NCBI GenBank assembly: GCA_964020155.1 | Contig: OZ026549.1 | Span: forward strand, 4,651,719-4,706,718 | DNA from: Chondrilla cf. caribensis | Taxonomy: Eukaryota; Porifera; Demospongiae; Chondrillida; Chondrillidae | Reading direction: 5' to 3' | Length of the DNA stretch: 55,000 nucleotides | Shown here: positions 1 to 10,406 of the stretch, piece after piece | Layout: each line of letters opens with the position of its first letter | How positions within the stretch are numbered: position 1 is the stretch's first letter | The notes under the pieces: model-generated | Databases searched by the model: none | The model's input: the letters and a program-made list of their open reading frames with translations, nothing else | Told to the model about the DNA's origin: nothing | Position numbers and translations under genes: made by a program

Positions 1-520
1 CAGGTTGGCCAGAAAGTACAACCCTTGGGATGCTCCAGCTGTCTGCACAATGTCGTTCCTGGACAAAGTGAAGCAGACGGGAGTACTGAAAATGTCACTT
101 GCAAAGAAGTGAAGTTATAGCAATGATAGTAATAGCATTAATAGTAACCCCATATAATTTGATATCTCTAAAATCTGTCATATATATTGAATAAATAAAT
201 ATTGGATCAGCTATTGGTATCGGCCTATATTGGTCCAATTTAATTAGCTATCAGAATAACGGTTAAATCCTGTATCGGTATACCTCCAATTAATATCATG
301 GAAAATATTGACAGAAAACAACGAAATTATACAATTTTATACTCTTAACATATGATCTTACATGTCAACAGGACTGTCATACTGCTGAGTGAGGAACTTG
401 GCCAGTTCTTCTCGGAACAAGGTACTTCCCAGTGTTGCTCCGTATTGGAAGAAATGCGGAGCAAGTTGACTGGTCTGAAGTGGAGGTAGTAGCAGTGAGC
501 GCAGCTGAACACTGCCACAT

Positions 521-590
<70 letters not shown>

Positions 591-1040
591 ACTATATCTA
601 AATATAAACTTAGATATATACACATACATTCAATACATCTCCACGTGACCCTGTAATGTAGCCTTTCCGGCTAAGTAGTCTACACGTATACTATAATAAC
701 AACACCTGATACTGGTGGCCATGGGTACGTGTACTACCATCTACAGCACCGAATAAACGCGCACCATCATTTTTTCCATAGCAGTTTTGAAAAGTCCCAT
801 AGCTTTCTTCAATTGACCTTCATCTGGTGCGCCAATGCCAAGATTGATCTTATAGGGTGAGGACTGAAATTCCGTAATGACATGCTGCATGTCCGCCATT
901 TTGCTCAGCTGCCGATAACGAGATATCGTGACAGCTCCCGTGCTGTTGATGAGTACTCGTTGAAATCTTATCAGAGGCACTATTCGGTGAGAGTTCCTTG
1001 CAATTGGGATGAGGCTCACCAGCGACATTACCCGTGTCAC
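1..1040 (-). CDS. PLP-dependent aminotransferase (class I/II), 5' exons, runs off left edge
   Basis: Three minus-strand exons are visible: 765-1040 (start codon at 1040), 362-474 and 1-58, the last cut by the window edge. Junctions are in phase (0, then 2) with donors GTGCGC and GTAAGA and acceptors CAG and CAG. Exon 1 gives a basic, Ser/Arg-rich leader of about 45 residues, which may be a mitochondrial presequence, followed by INLGIGAPDEGQLKKA. Exon 2 carries FQYGATLGSTLFREELAKFL. Exon 3 carries VQTAGASQGLYFLANL, the loop that binds the PLP phosphate in fold-type I aminotransferases. The pattern fits the uncharacterised YER152C / 2-aminoadipate-transaminase-like family. The catalytic Lys lies outside the window. 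An internal Met (MADMQHV, codon at about 897) is an alternative cytosolic start. Substrate cannot be assigned. Confidence 0.8.
526..594. repeat. (CA)n microsatellite
   Basis: Nearly pure CA tract in intron 1 of the aminotransferase gene. On the sense strand it is GT and lies about 50 bp upstream of the exon 2 acceptor. Confidence 0.95.
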
Positions 1041-1901
1041 AAAAGACGCGCGTTTTTTGAGACTACTATCCTCGTGTACGGTGTCGCGAACACGAGCTCT
1101 GTAGTTTGTTCGGATCTCAGGTGTTCACGTGTAGGTAGGTATCTTCACACGAGCCAGTGTATCTGCGACAAATACTGTATCATCTAGCAAGATACGCTAT
1201 TCTAGACTATAATAGATGTACGATTGTAGAGACTTTGGATCCAATCGCCAAAACTAATAGGTGACTGCTGTTAAGATATCCAACTCTAAAAGACTCTGTT
1301 GAACTTCAACCGTGACTGCAGAACGTGCGACAGGAATACGCGTACTATACAGGGATATGGTGCGGTCTGTAACAGTATTAATTTTATATGTACACACTAG
1401 CCATTATATCCATACAATAGTGGTCACTATTGTTATGTGAAGTGAATAGTCACTGTAAGAAAGATACAATCGTCATTTTGAATTTTCTGTGTACAATGTA
1501 CTCATTACTAAAGGTCTTAAAAGTCATTGTACACATGTAATGGCTAAAATGTATCATGTATGACCAGTGTATGAACATATAAAAACATATATACAGTATA
1601 TCAATCAATCAATCAATCAATATTATTAAAGTACACCACACCAGAAGGGTCCAATGTAGCACTCCACACAATACAATGATAACTGGAATATCATACATAA
1701 GAAACAATAGATATACTAATAAGTAATAGGTTATGTACATCACAGCTTGAAATGGACACACCACATGGAGCTAATACAGTGCTTAATACTGTTATTTGAA
1801 CATGCTATAGATAGAATAACCGCAGTCCGTTTCTCCACAGTTGTCCCTTTGGGCAAGTCTCTCGATGTCTGTGCTGCAAACAGAGGCTGTCTGATATGGT
1901 C
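1041..1901. other. Intergenic region, no gene recognised
   Basis: This is 5' flank of the aminotransferase gene and 3' flank of the small gene that ends at 1902. It holds an (AATC)n run near 1600 and open frames without recognisable content. No RNA gene was seen. Confidence 0.5.
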
Positions 1902-2152
1902 TCAGGCAGGACACTGCTGTAGCCAGTGGTAGATGTCTTCAACCTCTCCACTCTGGTACTCTTTGCACACTCTCTCTTCTCTCTTCATACTTTTCCATAA
2001 TGAGTATAATTTGTATAAAAGTAAAAATGTCTAAAAATGCATAATTTTTGCACATGAAGTTTGATACAAACAAACACATGCAAACACACACAGACACACG
2101 AATAAACACCCATGCAAATACATGCGTGCATGTACACACACATGCACACAAG

Positions 2153-2190
<38 letters not shown>

Positions 2191-2197
2191 TGCACAC

Positions 2198-2281
<84 letters not shown>

Positions 2282-2555
2282 AATACTGTAGAAAAAATGA
2301 CTACTATATTGAGCATTTACATATTATGAACACACATACACAGCTATATTCAAGTTCTACATCCCTATATTCAGCCTTGTGCATCCATGTCGTTTGTGAC
2401 TTTGTACCCTGCATGCTCACCTGTACAACACGTGCACGACCAGTACTGCGGAGGTTGTAAAATTCCCGCCTATTGACATTTCCACACACGCAAAGACGCG
2501 AATGGAGGTTGTTAATGGAATTCATAGTGATCGATGACGTATTCAGTGACATCAT
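1902..2555 (-). CDS. Small two-exon protein of unknown function (about 71 aa)
   Basis: Exon 1 is 2421-2555 (45 codons) and ends at the strong donor CAG|GTGAGC. Exon 2 is about 1902-1982 and ends VEDIYHWLQQCPA then stop. Both are in phase 0. The acceptor lies among several AG dinucleotides in a GA-rich stretch, so exon 2 may shift by a few residues. The intron is largely a long (CA)n tract. The N-terminus is Ser/Asn-rich with Arg further on (REFYNLRSTGRARVVQ), compatible with a mitochondrial or other basic leader. The family is not recognised. The start codon lies 263 bp from the divergent ILK start, so the two probably share a promoter. Confidence 0.45.
2154..2281. repeat. (CA)n microsatellite, interrupted
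   Basis: CA tract broken once near 2186-2200 by CATACATGCACACAAC. It lies in the single intron of the small minus-strand gene and is GT on the sense strand. Confidence 0.95.
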
Positions 2556-2818
2556 CTAAAAATGTCTTCCGAAATGGACGTCATGATGGCCGACCATTTG
2601 GTGTCCCGAACGACGGATTGATGAATCCTGCTCTTCGGCGAAGGAAATCGAAAAATCGTGATGCATAAAAGTTGTCAATTAGTATTTGAATTTTTTAAAG
2701 GTAAGTAACTTAGTAGGGATGCAGTCCGAATTTTGTCAACAAGAGGAATCGAAATACCACCCGGGGAAATTTAAGCGCCCAAAGGGCCGATTATTAGAAC
2801 TTGAAGAAACGGGAGGGC
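2556..2818. promoter_or_regulatory. Divergent promoter region between the small gene and ILK
   Basis: 263 bp separate two opposite start codons. TGACGTAT (CRE-like) and GTGACATCATC occur just left of this interval, within the first codons of the small gene. Function is inferred from geometry only. Confidence 0.4.
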
Positions 2819-3414
2819 ATGAGTCGGGTGAAAACTGAGGACATTTACTCCGCTTGTAGAGACGGTAGCGACATCTTTGTCAGAGAGTGGATTTTCCAGG
2901 CCAACAATGATGTTAACCAAGGGTACGCCTGTAGAAGTTACAACTTCAGATCATGTTTCAGTGAACCGTTTAGCCCGAGGTCACGAAGACTCCCCTTTAA
3001 TACTCGGCGGGACATCATTTGTAACCGCTGTAATCCCCACTCAGTCTGCCTCATACGACAGTACACTGGATAGTTATAACCGTAGATACGCTAGACATTA
3101 TATCAATTTAGGAATGTTTACGTAGTATAGAGAGTCTATGGTTATAGAATGCGATGCCGTTATTATTGAGCGTTTCATGTAATCCGTGGCCCCAATTGGG
3201 GGAACAAAGTGAGGGCTTTTTGAAGTGCCGTCACTCTAACCTGGGATGCAGCACGTTTACTTTTCAAATTGGACCCTATTTCTGAATCCTTACAACCCTA
3301 ATGTTAGTATAGTGTAGGGTATCTGTGGGTTGACCAGTATACCTGTGTACTACTTTCTACCGGATTTTCAGGCTACTTACTTCTAGATTCCCTGGGGATG
3401 TACATTGTACAAGA

Positions 3415-3480
<66 letters not shown>

Positions 3481-3518
3481 ATGTGTGTGTGTCTGTGTGT
3501 GTGTGTGTGTGTGTCTGT

Positions 3519-3581
<63 letters not shown>

Positions 3582-4003
3582 GTATAGGATGAATCAGGAT
3601 GACTTGGAATGCCTAGGTAGTTTAAAATAGGTGTCTTTAGACGCCGTTACTCTTTGCAATAGGCATGTGTCCTTCAATATTAAATCACACGTCGATGGAG
3701 ATAAGGCCAAAATGAACTTGTATAAATGGTTCAGTGCTGGGGTGCATGAGGTCATCAATTCCTATATGCCAAGTCACCCTATTCGACTCTGTACATACTG
3801 TATCATTGCTATCTCTCCCCACCACACATGTGGTAGTGTGGATTGTGTATATTCCGGACCATAACAGTGGAAAATGTTGCATGATATTCTACTAATGGAT
3901 TCTTTGTGTACGCTTGTTTCATTGTCACTATGGCGATTAGAATAAGTGCAGTGTTGGTATAATTGATGTATATACACATACAAACACTTATGCATGTACG
4001 TAC

Positions 4004-4054
<51 letters not shown>

Positions 4055-4102
4055 CACATACACAAACACACACACACACACTCACACGCACACACACATA
4101 CA

Positions 4103-4168
<66 letters not shown>

Positions 4169-4605
4169 TGTACGTACATGTACATAAATCCTTGTTTGCT
4201 CCACATTCTGTCTGCAGGGATGAACACGGTCTGACTCCCCTTCACTATGCCTGCATGTATGGTCATACTAACATCGTAAACTACCTCTTGAACCATGGTG
4301 CCAGAGTTACCCCTGTTGATATGGGCGGGAACACCATACTTCATGTTGCTGTACAACGTGGGAAGTATGACACTGTTGTTAGGGTATGTTTCCCAGTCGC
4401 ACATATACACTTGTTCTGTATGTAGTGTATACTGTAGGATCAATTAATGTTCTTTATGTATGGAGTATTGAGTTATTATTGTAAGAAGCTCTTTTGTTAT
4501 CTTGACAGCTTCTGAAAAATCAGCGTGTCAATACAAATTCTTCTAATGAACATGGCAACACACCTTTACACTACGCGTGTTTCTTCAACTACAAGAAGAT
4601 TTCAG

Positions 4606-4670
<65 letters not shown>

Positions 4671-6911
4671 TGTGCATGTGTGTGTGCATGTATGTGTGTA
4701 TTTGCGTGGGTGTCTATTTGTGTGTCTGTGTGTGTTTGTACTAAGTCTTATGTGTTTGCATCCAACTTCATACGTACTTCATGTGTTAGTTACTGGTGAG
4801 AACTGGAGCGAATGTCACCATTCTGAACAAGAACAATGAAAGTCCTCTTGACAGGGCCAAGCAGGAACTAGCTCTCAACCTTAGAGGTGAGTAGTCCTCA
4901 TAGTGATGGTGAACTGGACATTGTGAACTCAGAAGATACGTAGTGCTGTGTAAAGGTTTTCCAGTTGCAATGTTGTAAAGGAGGCCTACATATGTTTGTG
5001 AAGGCCTGTTGTACCAACGTATTCACTTATTCCACTGTGGTAGCCCACTCTTTTCTAGAAGCAAACAACTCTTTTGTGGATATAGCCATTTCTTTCTTAG
5101 ACAAAGTCAACTCTTCATTGAATGTTTTCTATTTTGGCATTCTGCAGGTCTTGCTAAGCAACTGGGACAGGGTTTGGATCCTGTCCCCTTCACCAGTGGA
5201 CCCAGAGTCAAAAAGAGCGAATGTGAGATGTGTGCTTGTGGCGTTGAAGGGAGTAGAGTTGTTGTGGTCGAGTGGGTCCTTTGATGGTGTACATACATAC
5301 AGCCATCAGCTTGTACTGTGGGTTGGTAAACTTCTATAAATACACCTCGTTCCACCTCTCCTGATAACTGACAGTCTCTCTATATGCACAGTACATACAT
5401 ACAATACTTATAAAGTGATGTAATAGAGGCTTGTAGCTATGGCAGAATGTTCAAAATTTGACCAAACTGTGTAGCAGTGGTTAAAAATAGCATTTAATGC
5501 ACATTTAGACAATAGATGGCATTTTACATTTCCTCTGATATACGTATGTATGATGAATTTCTCTAAACTGTCACTGCTTTATACCCAAACCCTCTTATCA
5601 ACTGTTATTTCTGTAAATGAGTTCATTTTGAGTGCACAGGAGTGATTTGAGTAGTCCTTCAAACTCATTAATCTACGACATTTTGTCTTCATGAGCGGTG
5701 TCTGGTTCTTGAGAGTCCATTGTACGTATGTCACGGTCAAGCTTGTGTGTACTTGTGTCTTTGGGCGTGCAGATCAGGAGTTCAAGACCAGGTTGGTCGA
5801 GACCGAGATCAAGCAGGTCAGCATGTCCATCAAGCTGGGGAGTGGACCATTGGGGGAGGTGAGTCCGACTCATGGTGTGCATGTGTGAGGACTTGCACTG
5901 TAGAAGCACACAACACGAGGGTGTTGGCCCGTCACTTAGCTCTATTGATGTTCACCTCTGTTGAGCACCTCTTTCTGTGTGATGGAGTGAAGGTGCCGAA
6001 CTTTAGACCATGTTGTGTCTAGGATAGACAAATTACACAGTGGTTCTATGAGGGAACCTCCTTAGATGGGCTAACATATAACTGTGTGGAGCAAGGGAGC
6101 AAGTGCATCAAAAATGAGCCATAGAGTGAAGTAAAGTGAATTTCCTTGCGTAGAACAACAAGTACTACCTATGAAAAAACGAATGGATGATTTGTGAATG
6201 ATGTATTTTGTCCTCTAAACACAGCTGTAAGTTGGTTTTTTTTTCTATTTTTCAGACCTGGATGGGTTCTTGGAGTGGTCACACTGTGGTTGCTAGGCGA
6301 CTGAAACCAAAGAGGGGAACTCCCCAGCAAAGGCTTGACGATCTTGGCAGAGAGTACATGAGGCTGCGAATCTTCTCACACGACAACCTTCTTCCAATGT
6401 TGGCTGTTGCCCTGGAACCCCATGTCTATCTCATCGGGCTGTACATGAAACTAGGCTCCCTGTACCATGTACTGCACAGCGAGGACTCAGGTCAGTTGAG
6501 GAACATGGACTGTGTGGTTGTTAGCTAGTTGTTGAGTTGCTTGCTAGCTAGTTATACTAATACTGTCGATACTTATAACATTATTTTCTAAACAGTATAC
6601 ACAAACATTCATGCATACGTAGCAATACATACATACATGCATTCATACATACTGTGCGTACATGCATTTACATATATATTAATACGTACATACATGCATA
6701 TTAATTATACAATGAACTGTAGAAAAAATTTCAATGCTCTTGTCTGAAATATGCAACTTTCTCTCTCACTGTGTAGAGCTGAAAGTGGACATTAAGTTAG
6801 GGGTGAAATTTGCCAGAGGTATTTGTCATGGTATGGCATACCTGCACACCCTGGAACCCCTAATACCTCACTTGGACTTGAACCCACATCATGTGTTTGT
6901 GAGTTGTGCAC

Positions 6912-6977
<66 letters not shown>

Positions 6978-6992
6978 TCGTCCGTGCATGCA

Positions 6993-7048
<56 letters not shown>

Positions 7049-7404
7049 CGTGTGCATGTGTGTGTGTGTGTGTGTGTGTGTTCGTTCGTGCATGCATATG
7101 TGCGTGCATGTGTGCGTATGTGTGTCAGCACATCAACCATGTACGTACATACGTACATAATCAATATACATATTCAACATGTCATTACCTTAGATTGACG
7201 AGGACCTGACAGCAAGAATCAATTTGTGCAATGCTCGTTTGTCCTTCATGGAGAACGATAAAGTGTACAGACCCAACTGGAATGCTCCAGAAAGTATGTA
7301 TGTATGTACAGTACATGTGTATGTATGTGTGTTGTTAATTTTTGTACAGTCCTCAGTGTAGCCTCCTCAAGAGGGTGGAGTCTGCATGCAGTTTGTGTAC
7401 TTGA

Positions 7405-7484
<80 letters not shown>

Positions 7485-7527
7485 TTGTGTTTGTATGCAT
7501 GTGTGTGTGTTTGTGTGTTTGTATGCA

Positions 7528-7590
<63 letters not shown>

Positions 7591-7892
7591 CACAAACAGA
7601 ACACATATTGTACAGTATTGCATGTATAGTGTATGGTGTTGTATATGTACGTATGTACATGCAAACTCTACTGCGTGCATACATACATAATGCATGTCTT
7701 TGGTGTATCGGTACTGATCAGTAGTTTTGGGACATCCATTTAGCCCTCCAATATCGTGAAAATGACTATGATAAAAGAGCTGCTGACATGTACAGTTTTG
7801 CCATCATTTTGTGGGAGCTACTGACAGGGGAAGTACCCTATGGAGGGTTACCTGTGATGAAAGTTGGAATGAGAGTGAGCTATATAAGTTAT

Positions 7893-7929
<37 letters not shown>

Positions 7930-7939
7930 TTTGTGCGTG

Positions 7940-7995
<56 letters not shown>

Positions 7996-8002
7996 TGCGT
8001 GC

Positions 8003-8048
<46 letters not shown>

Positions 8049-8249
8049 ATGTGCATGCATGTGTGTTTGTATTGAATCTATTGATTCATGTGGCCCATAC
8101 AGATAGCAAGAGGTGCTGCTAGACCAGGTATTCCAAAGAATTCAAAACATCACTTTGCCAGAATCATTCAGATCTGCTGGAATGCAGACCCAAACAAAAG
8201 GCCTAAATTCACAGATATTTTGCCAATCCTTGACCGAATCAACGCTTAG
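2819..8249 (+). CDS. ILK: Integrin-linked kinase (ILK), 11 exons, complete
   Basis: Exons: 2819-2922, 4218-4383, 4509-4607, 4790-4886, 5148-5222, 5773-5858, 6256-6490, 6777-6898, 7194-7293, 7744-7874, 8103-8249. All junctions agree in phase and give 453 aa (human ILK 452). ILK is the scaffold of the ILK-PINCH-parvin complex that couples integrins to actin. Residues 1-150 carry ankyrin repeats (DEHGLTPLHYACMYGHTNIV; NEHGNTPLHYACFF). A linker follows, then the kinase-like domain from about 200: GSGPLGE, RLRIFSHDNLLPML, GMAYLHTLEPLIP, DMYSFAIILWELLTGEVPY, and a C-terminal CWNADPNKRPKF. It is a pseudokinase: the beta-3 Lys position reads VARR, and the DFG position reads LCN. Unlike vertebrate ILK, the catalytic loop is HLDLNP and keeps the Asp. 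The initiator ATG at 2819 is supported by alignment with the family N-terminus (human start MDDIFTQC). Introns are packed with GT/CA repeats. Confidence 0.95.
3416..3577. repeat. (GT)n microsatellite, ILK intron 1
   Basis: GT tract of about 160 bp with a few T and AC interruptions, on the sense strand of ILK intron 1. Confidence 0.95.
4007..4168. repeat. (CA)n then (GA)n microsatellite, ILK intron 1
   Basis: CA tract of about 150 bp ending in a short GA run, roughly 50 bp before the exon 2 acceptor. It lies in the same intron as the GT tract at 3416-3577, with opposite sense. Confidence 0.95.
4608..4676. repeat. (GT)n microsatellite that forms the ILK exon 3 donor
   Basis: The coding frame of exon 3 ends ATTTCAGAA and the next base starts GTGTGTGT. 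The first GT of the tract is therefore the 5' splice site. Confidence 0.9.
6913..7080. repeat. (GT)n microsatellite, ILK intron 8
   Basis: Begins 14 bp after the GTGAGT donor at 6899. Interrupted once by GTATGTGTTCGTCCGTGCATGC. Confidence 0.95.
7407..7586. repeat. (GT)n microsatellite, ILK intron 9
   Basis: About 180 bp GT-rich tract with interruptions TTTG and CATG, in the middle of ILK intron 9. Confidence 0.95.
7899..8046. repeat. (GT)n microsatellite, ILK intron 10
   Basis: Starts about 24 bp after the GTGAGC donor at 7875. Interrupted by GTGGTTTGTGCG and ACGTGCGTGCGTGC. Confidence 0.95.
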
Positions 8250-8436
8250 TTTTGAGGAATGTATGGAAGGAAACAGAATGATGTGGACTTTAATGGTATT
8301 TTGTAACCAGTTCTTTAGTTTTGACTCTTAGATTCCCTACAATGCGTAGTTCTATTCAAATCATTAGTCGCTTAGTTCTATTTGTATAATATACAGTATA
8401 TACGTGTAACTATCATTGATTTATGTGATGTGTATG

Positions 8437-8468
8437 TGACGTCACTCGCATTGTATTGCGCGTGCGCA
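8437..8468 (+). promoter_or_regulatory. CRE palindrome and NRF-1-like site upstream of the HMG gene
   Basis: TGACGTCA at 8437-8444 is a perfect CRE. TGCGCGTGCGCA at 8457-8468 matches the NRF-1 palindrome (YGCGCAYGCGCR) except at one position. Both sit about 370-400 bp upstream of the ATG at 8839, near the likely first noncoding exon. Binding is inference. Confidence 0.5.
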
Positions 8469-8838
8469 GTGGAGCTGCTAACATTGTCCAAATAAGGCTC
8501 GATTCACTACAGGGACCTGGCCGTATAAACCAGTACTGTCGATCTCCCACATACGTAGCGTCTTGTGTGTGAGAGAGTATATATTGCAATAGAATTGGCG
8601 AGGATTTATATATTATTGTTGAAGACGCGGAATTAATACGTGGGAACTTTGCAGGTAAATTGTAGTATTATTGTATTGCTTTTCTAATGCGTATTTATAT
8701 TGTAGGTCTGGTTGATTCGTATGTATAAAGTGACTGTCGTCTTCGGACACTTCTGTGGATCGCTCGAATAGTTGGAAGAATGACAACTGCCGGGTTACAA
8801 TCCTCTTTCTTCTTCCCCAGGAAAAGATCGAGTGGAGT

Positions 8839-10406
8839 ATGCCGCGACCTATCAACCGCGATCCTTCCAGGCCAAGAGGCCGAATGTCTCAATACGCCTT
8901 CTTTGTCCAGGACAGAAGGGAGATGTACAGAAGACAAGGTGTGAAGGTTGGATTTTCGGAGTTTTCTAGGGAGTGCGCTACCCTCTGGAAGGCGATGTCC
9001 CCTGAACAGCGTGTGGGCTACCAACAGTTGGCAGAACACGACAAGGTCAGGTACAGGAACGAGATCGACCGCTACAGGGGCCGCGTATCGACCGTGTCCG
9101 GTGTGAAGAAGCGGGGCCGCAAGAAAAAGCAACCAGGAGAACCGAAACGGAACATGTGAGTTTATGTGAATAGAGGTATTGTGTATGTGGTCATGTGTGT
9201 AAACATCGAATTTTGTGTCATTTTGTTGTGTACATAATGCCTGGTATAGCTGTTTACGATCCCTAAATACCTCCAGGTGCGCGTTTTTGTTTTTCTGTTC
9301 TGAGAAACGACCCCAGCTGAAAGCCCAGAATCCCAATGCAAGCGTTGGCTTGTTGGCTAAGCAGCTTGCCAGCGCATGGAAGATAATGACCGAAGAACAG
9401 AAAAGACCGTATGGTATCATGGCAGAGCGTGATAAGGAGAGATACGACCAGCAGAAAGCTGCGTACAGTGCAGGCTACCAGGCCAGCAAGTTGCAACAGG
9501 AACTCACGACCAACTTCAACCCCACCACCTCTGCCCCTCTCACCATACCTAGTATCCCTGGAATGCCCTCACTACCTCAGATCTCCCAGCAGGTGACCAT
9601 CCCAGCCACAGGAAGTAGTGCCTCCACCAGTATGCCTACGCGTGGTAGGAAAAAAAAGGACCCAAACATGCCGAAGAGATGCATGTGAGTGGGTGACCTA
9701 ATAATATTTTTTTCTGTCTGTGTGTGAGGGTTTTGTATTGTAGTATGTTATTATGTACACTGATAATGTACTTGGAAACATGATTCCGCAGTGTGAATAG
9801 CATTTGAATTCTGTTGTGATGGTTGTTGTAAATTATACACTATATCATGTAATATCTACAAGACCACACTATTACACCCCAGGCTACCCCTTAAGTTGTA
9901 GACATGACATTTGGTGTTTGCATTGTTGGTGTTGTACCTAGTTTGATGATTGATTACAAAGTGTTATTTGATTTTTTATATTCAGGTCTGGATTCATGTT
10001 CTTCAGTATCGAGAAGAGGCCCCATCTGAGATTACAGAATCCAAAAGCCAATGTTGGTGCACTCTCCAAGCAGCTAGCTGCAGCATGGAATATCATGACA
10101 CCAGCACAAAAAGCGCCATACGAAGAAATGGCTAAAAGGGACAAAGATCGTTATGAGCGTGAACTTCTAGACTACCGTGCTGGTCATTTAGGCCCAACCA
10201 CAATAGTGACTGAACCAGGACATATGGACACAGTCGGTACGAGTGGCGTCGAAGTTGACCTCCATCCGGATCCAGTGGATGTTGTTACCGTGTCGGTCTC
10301 TCAGACGCTCAATGTACCAAGTGCCTCCCAGTCTCAGGAGAGTGATGCAACTGACCAGTTTTATCAGTACATGTATCAGCCGACAATACCTAGGACTGTT
10401 GATTAG
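8839..10406 (+). CDS. HMG-box protein with three HMG boxes (HMGB-like)
   Basis: Exons 8839-9155, 9277-9684 and 9986-10406 give 381 aa. The ATG at 8839 (MPRPINRDPSRPRGRM) lies just after an acceptor at 8820, so a 5'-UTR intron is likely. Box 1, residues about 8-80 (MSQYAFFVQDRREMY), is HMGB box A-like. Boxes 2 and 3 each start at a splice junction with FFCSEKRPQLKAQNP and FFSIEKRPHLRLQNP. Both introns are phase 2 and cut the same box position, so boxes 2 and 3 are exon duplications. Each linker has an AT-hook-like RGRKKK before PKR. The 70-residue tail is Ser/Thr/Val-rich and lacks the long Asp/Glu tail of vertebrate HMGB1. Expected role: bending and packaging DNA in the nucleus. A two-box HMGB ancestor that gained a box is my inference. 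Confidence 0.9.

Noticed and set aside
1..117. Plus-strand open frame ending in stop at 112-120 that looks like a terminal exon
   Set aside because: The reverse strand reads VQTAGASQGLYFLANL, in phase with two further aminotransferase exons; the plus frame is a shadow.
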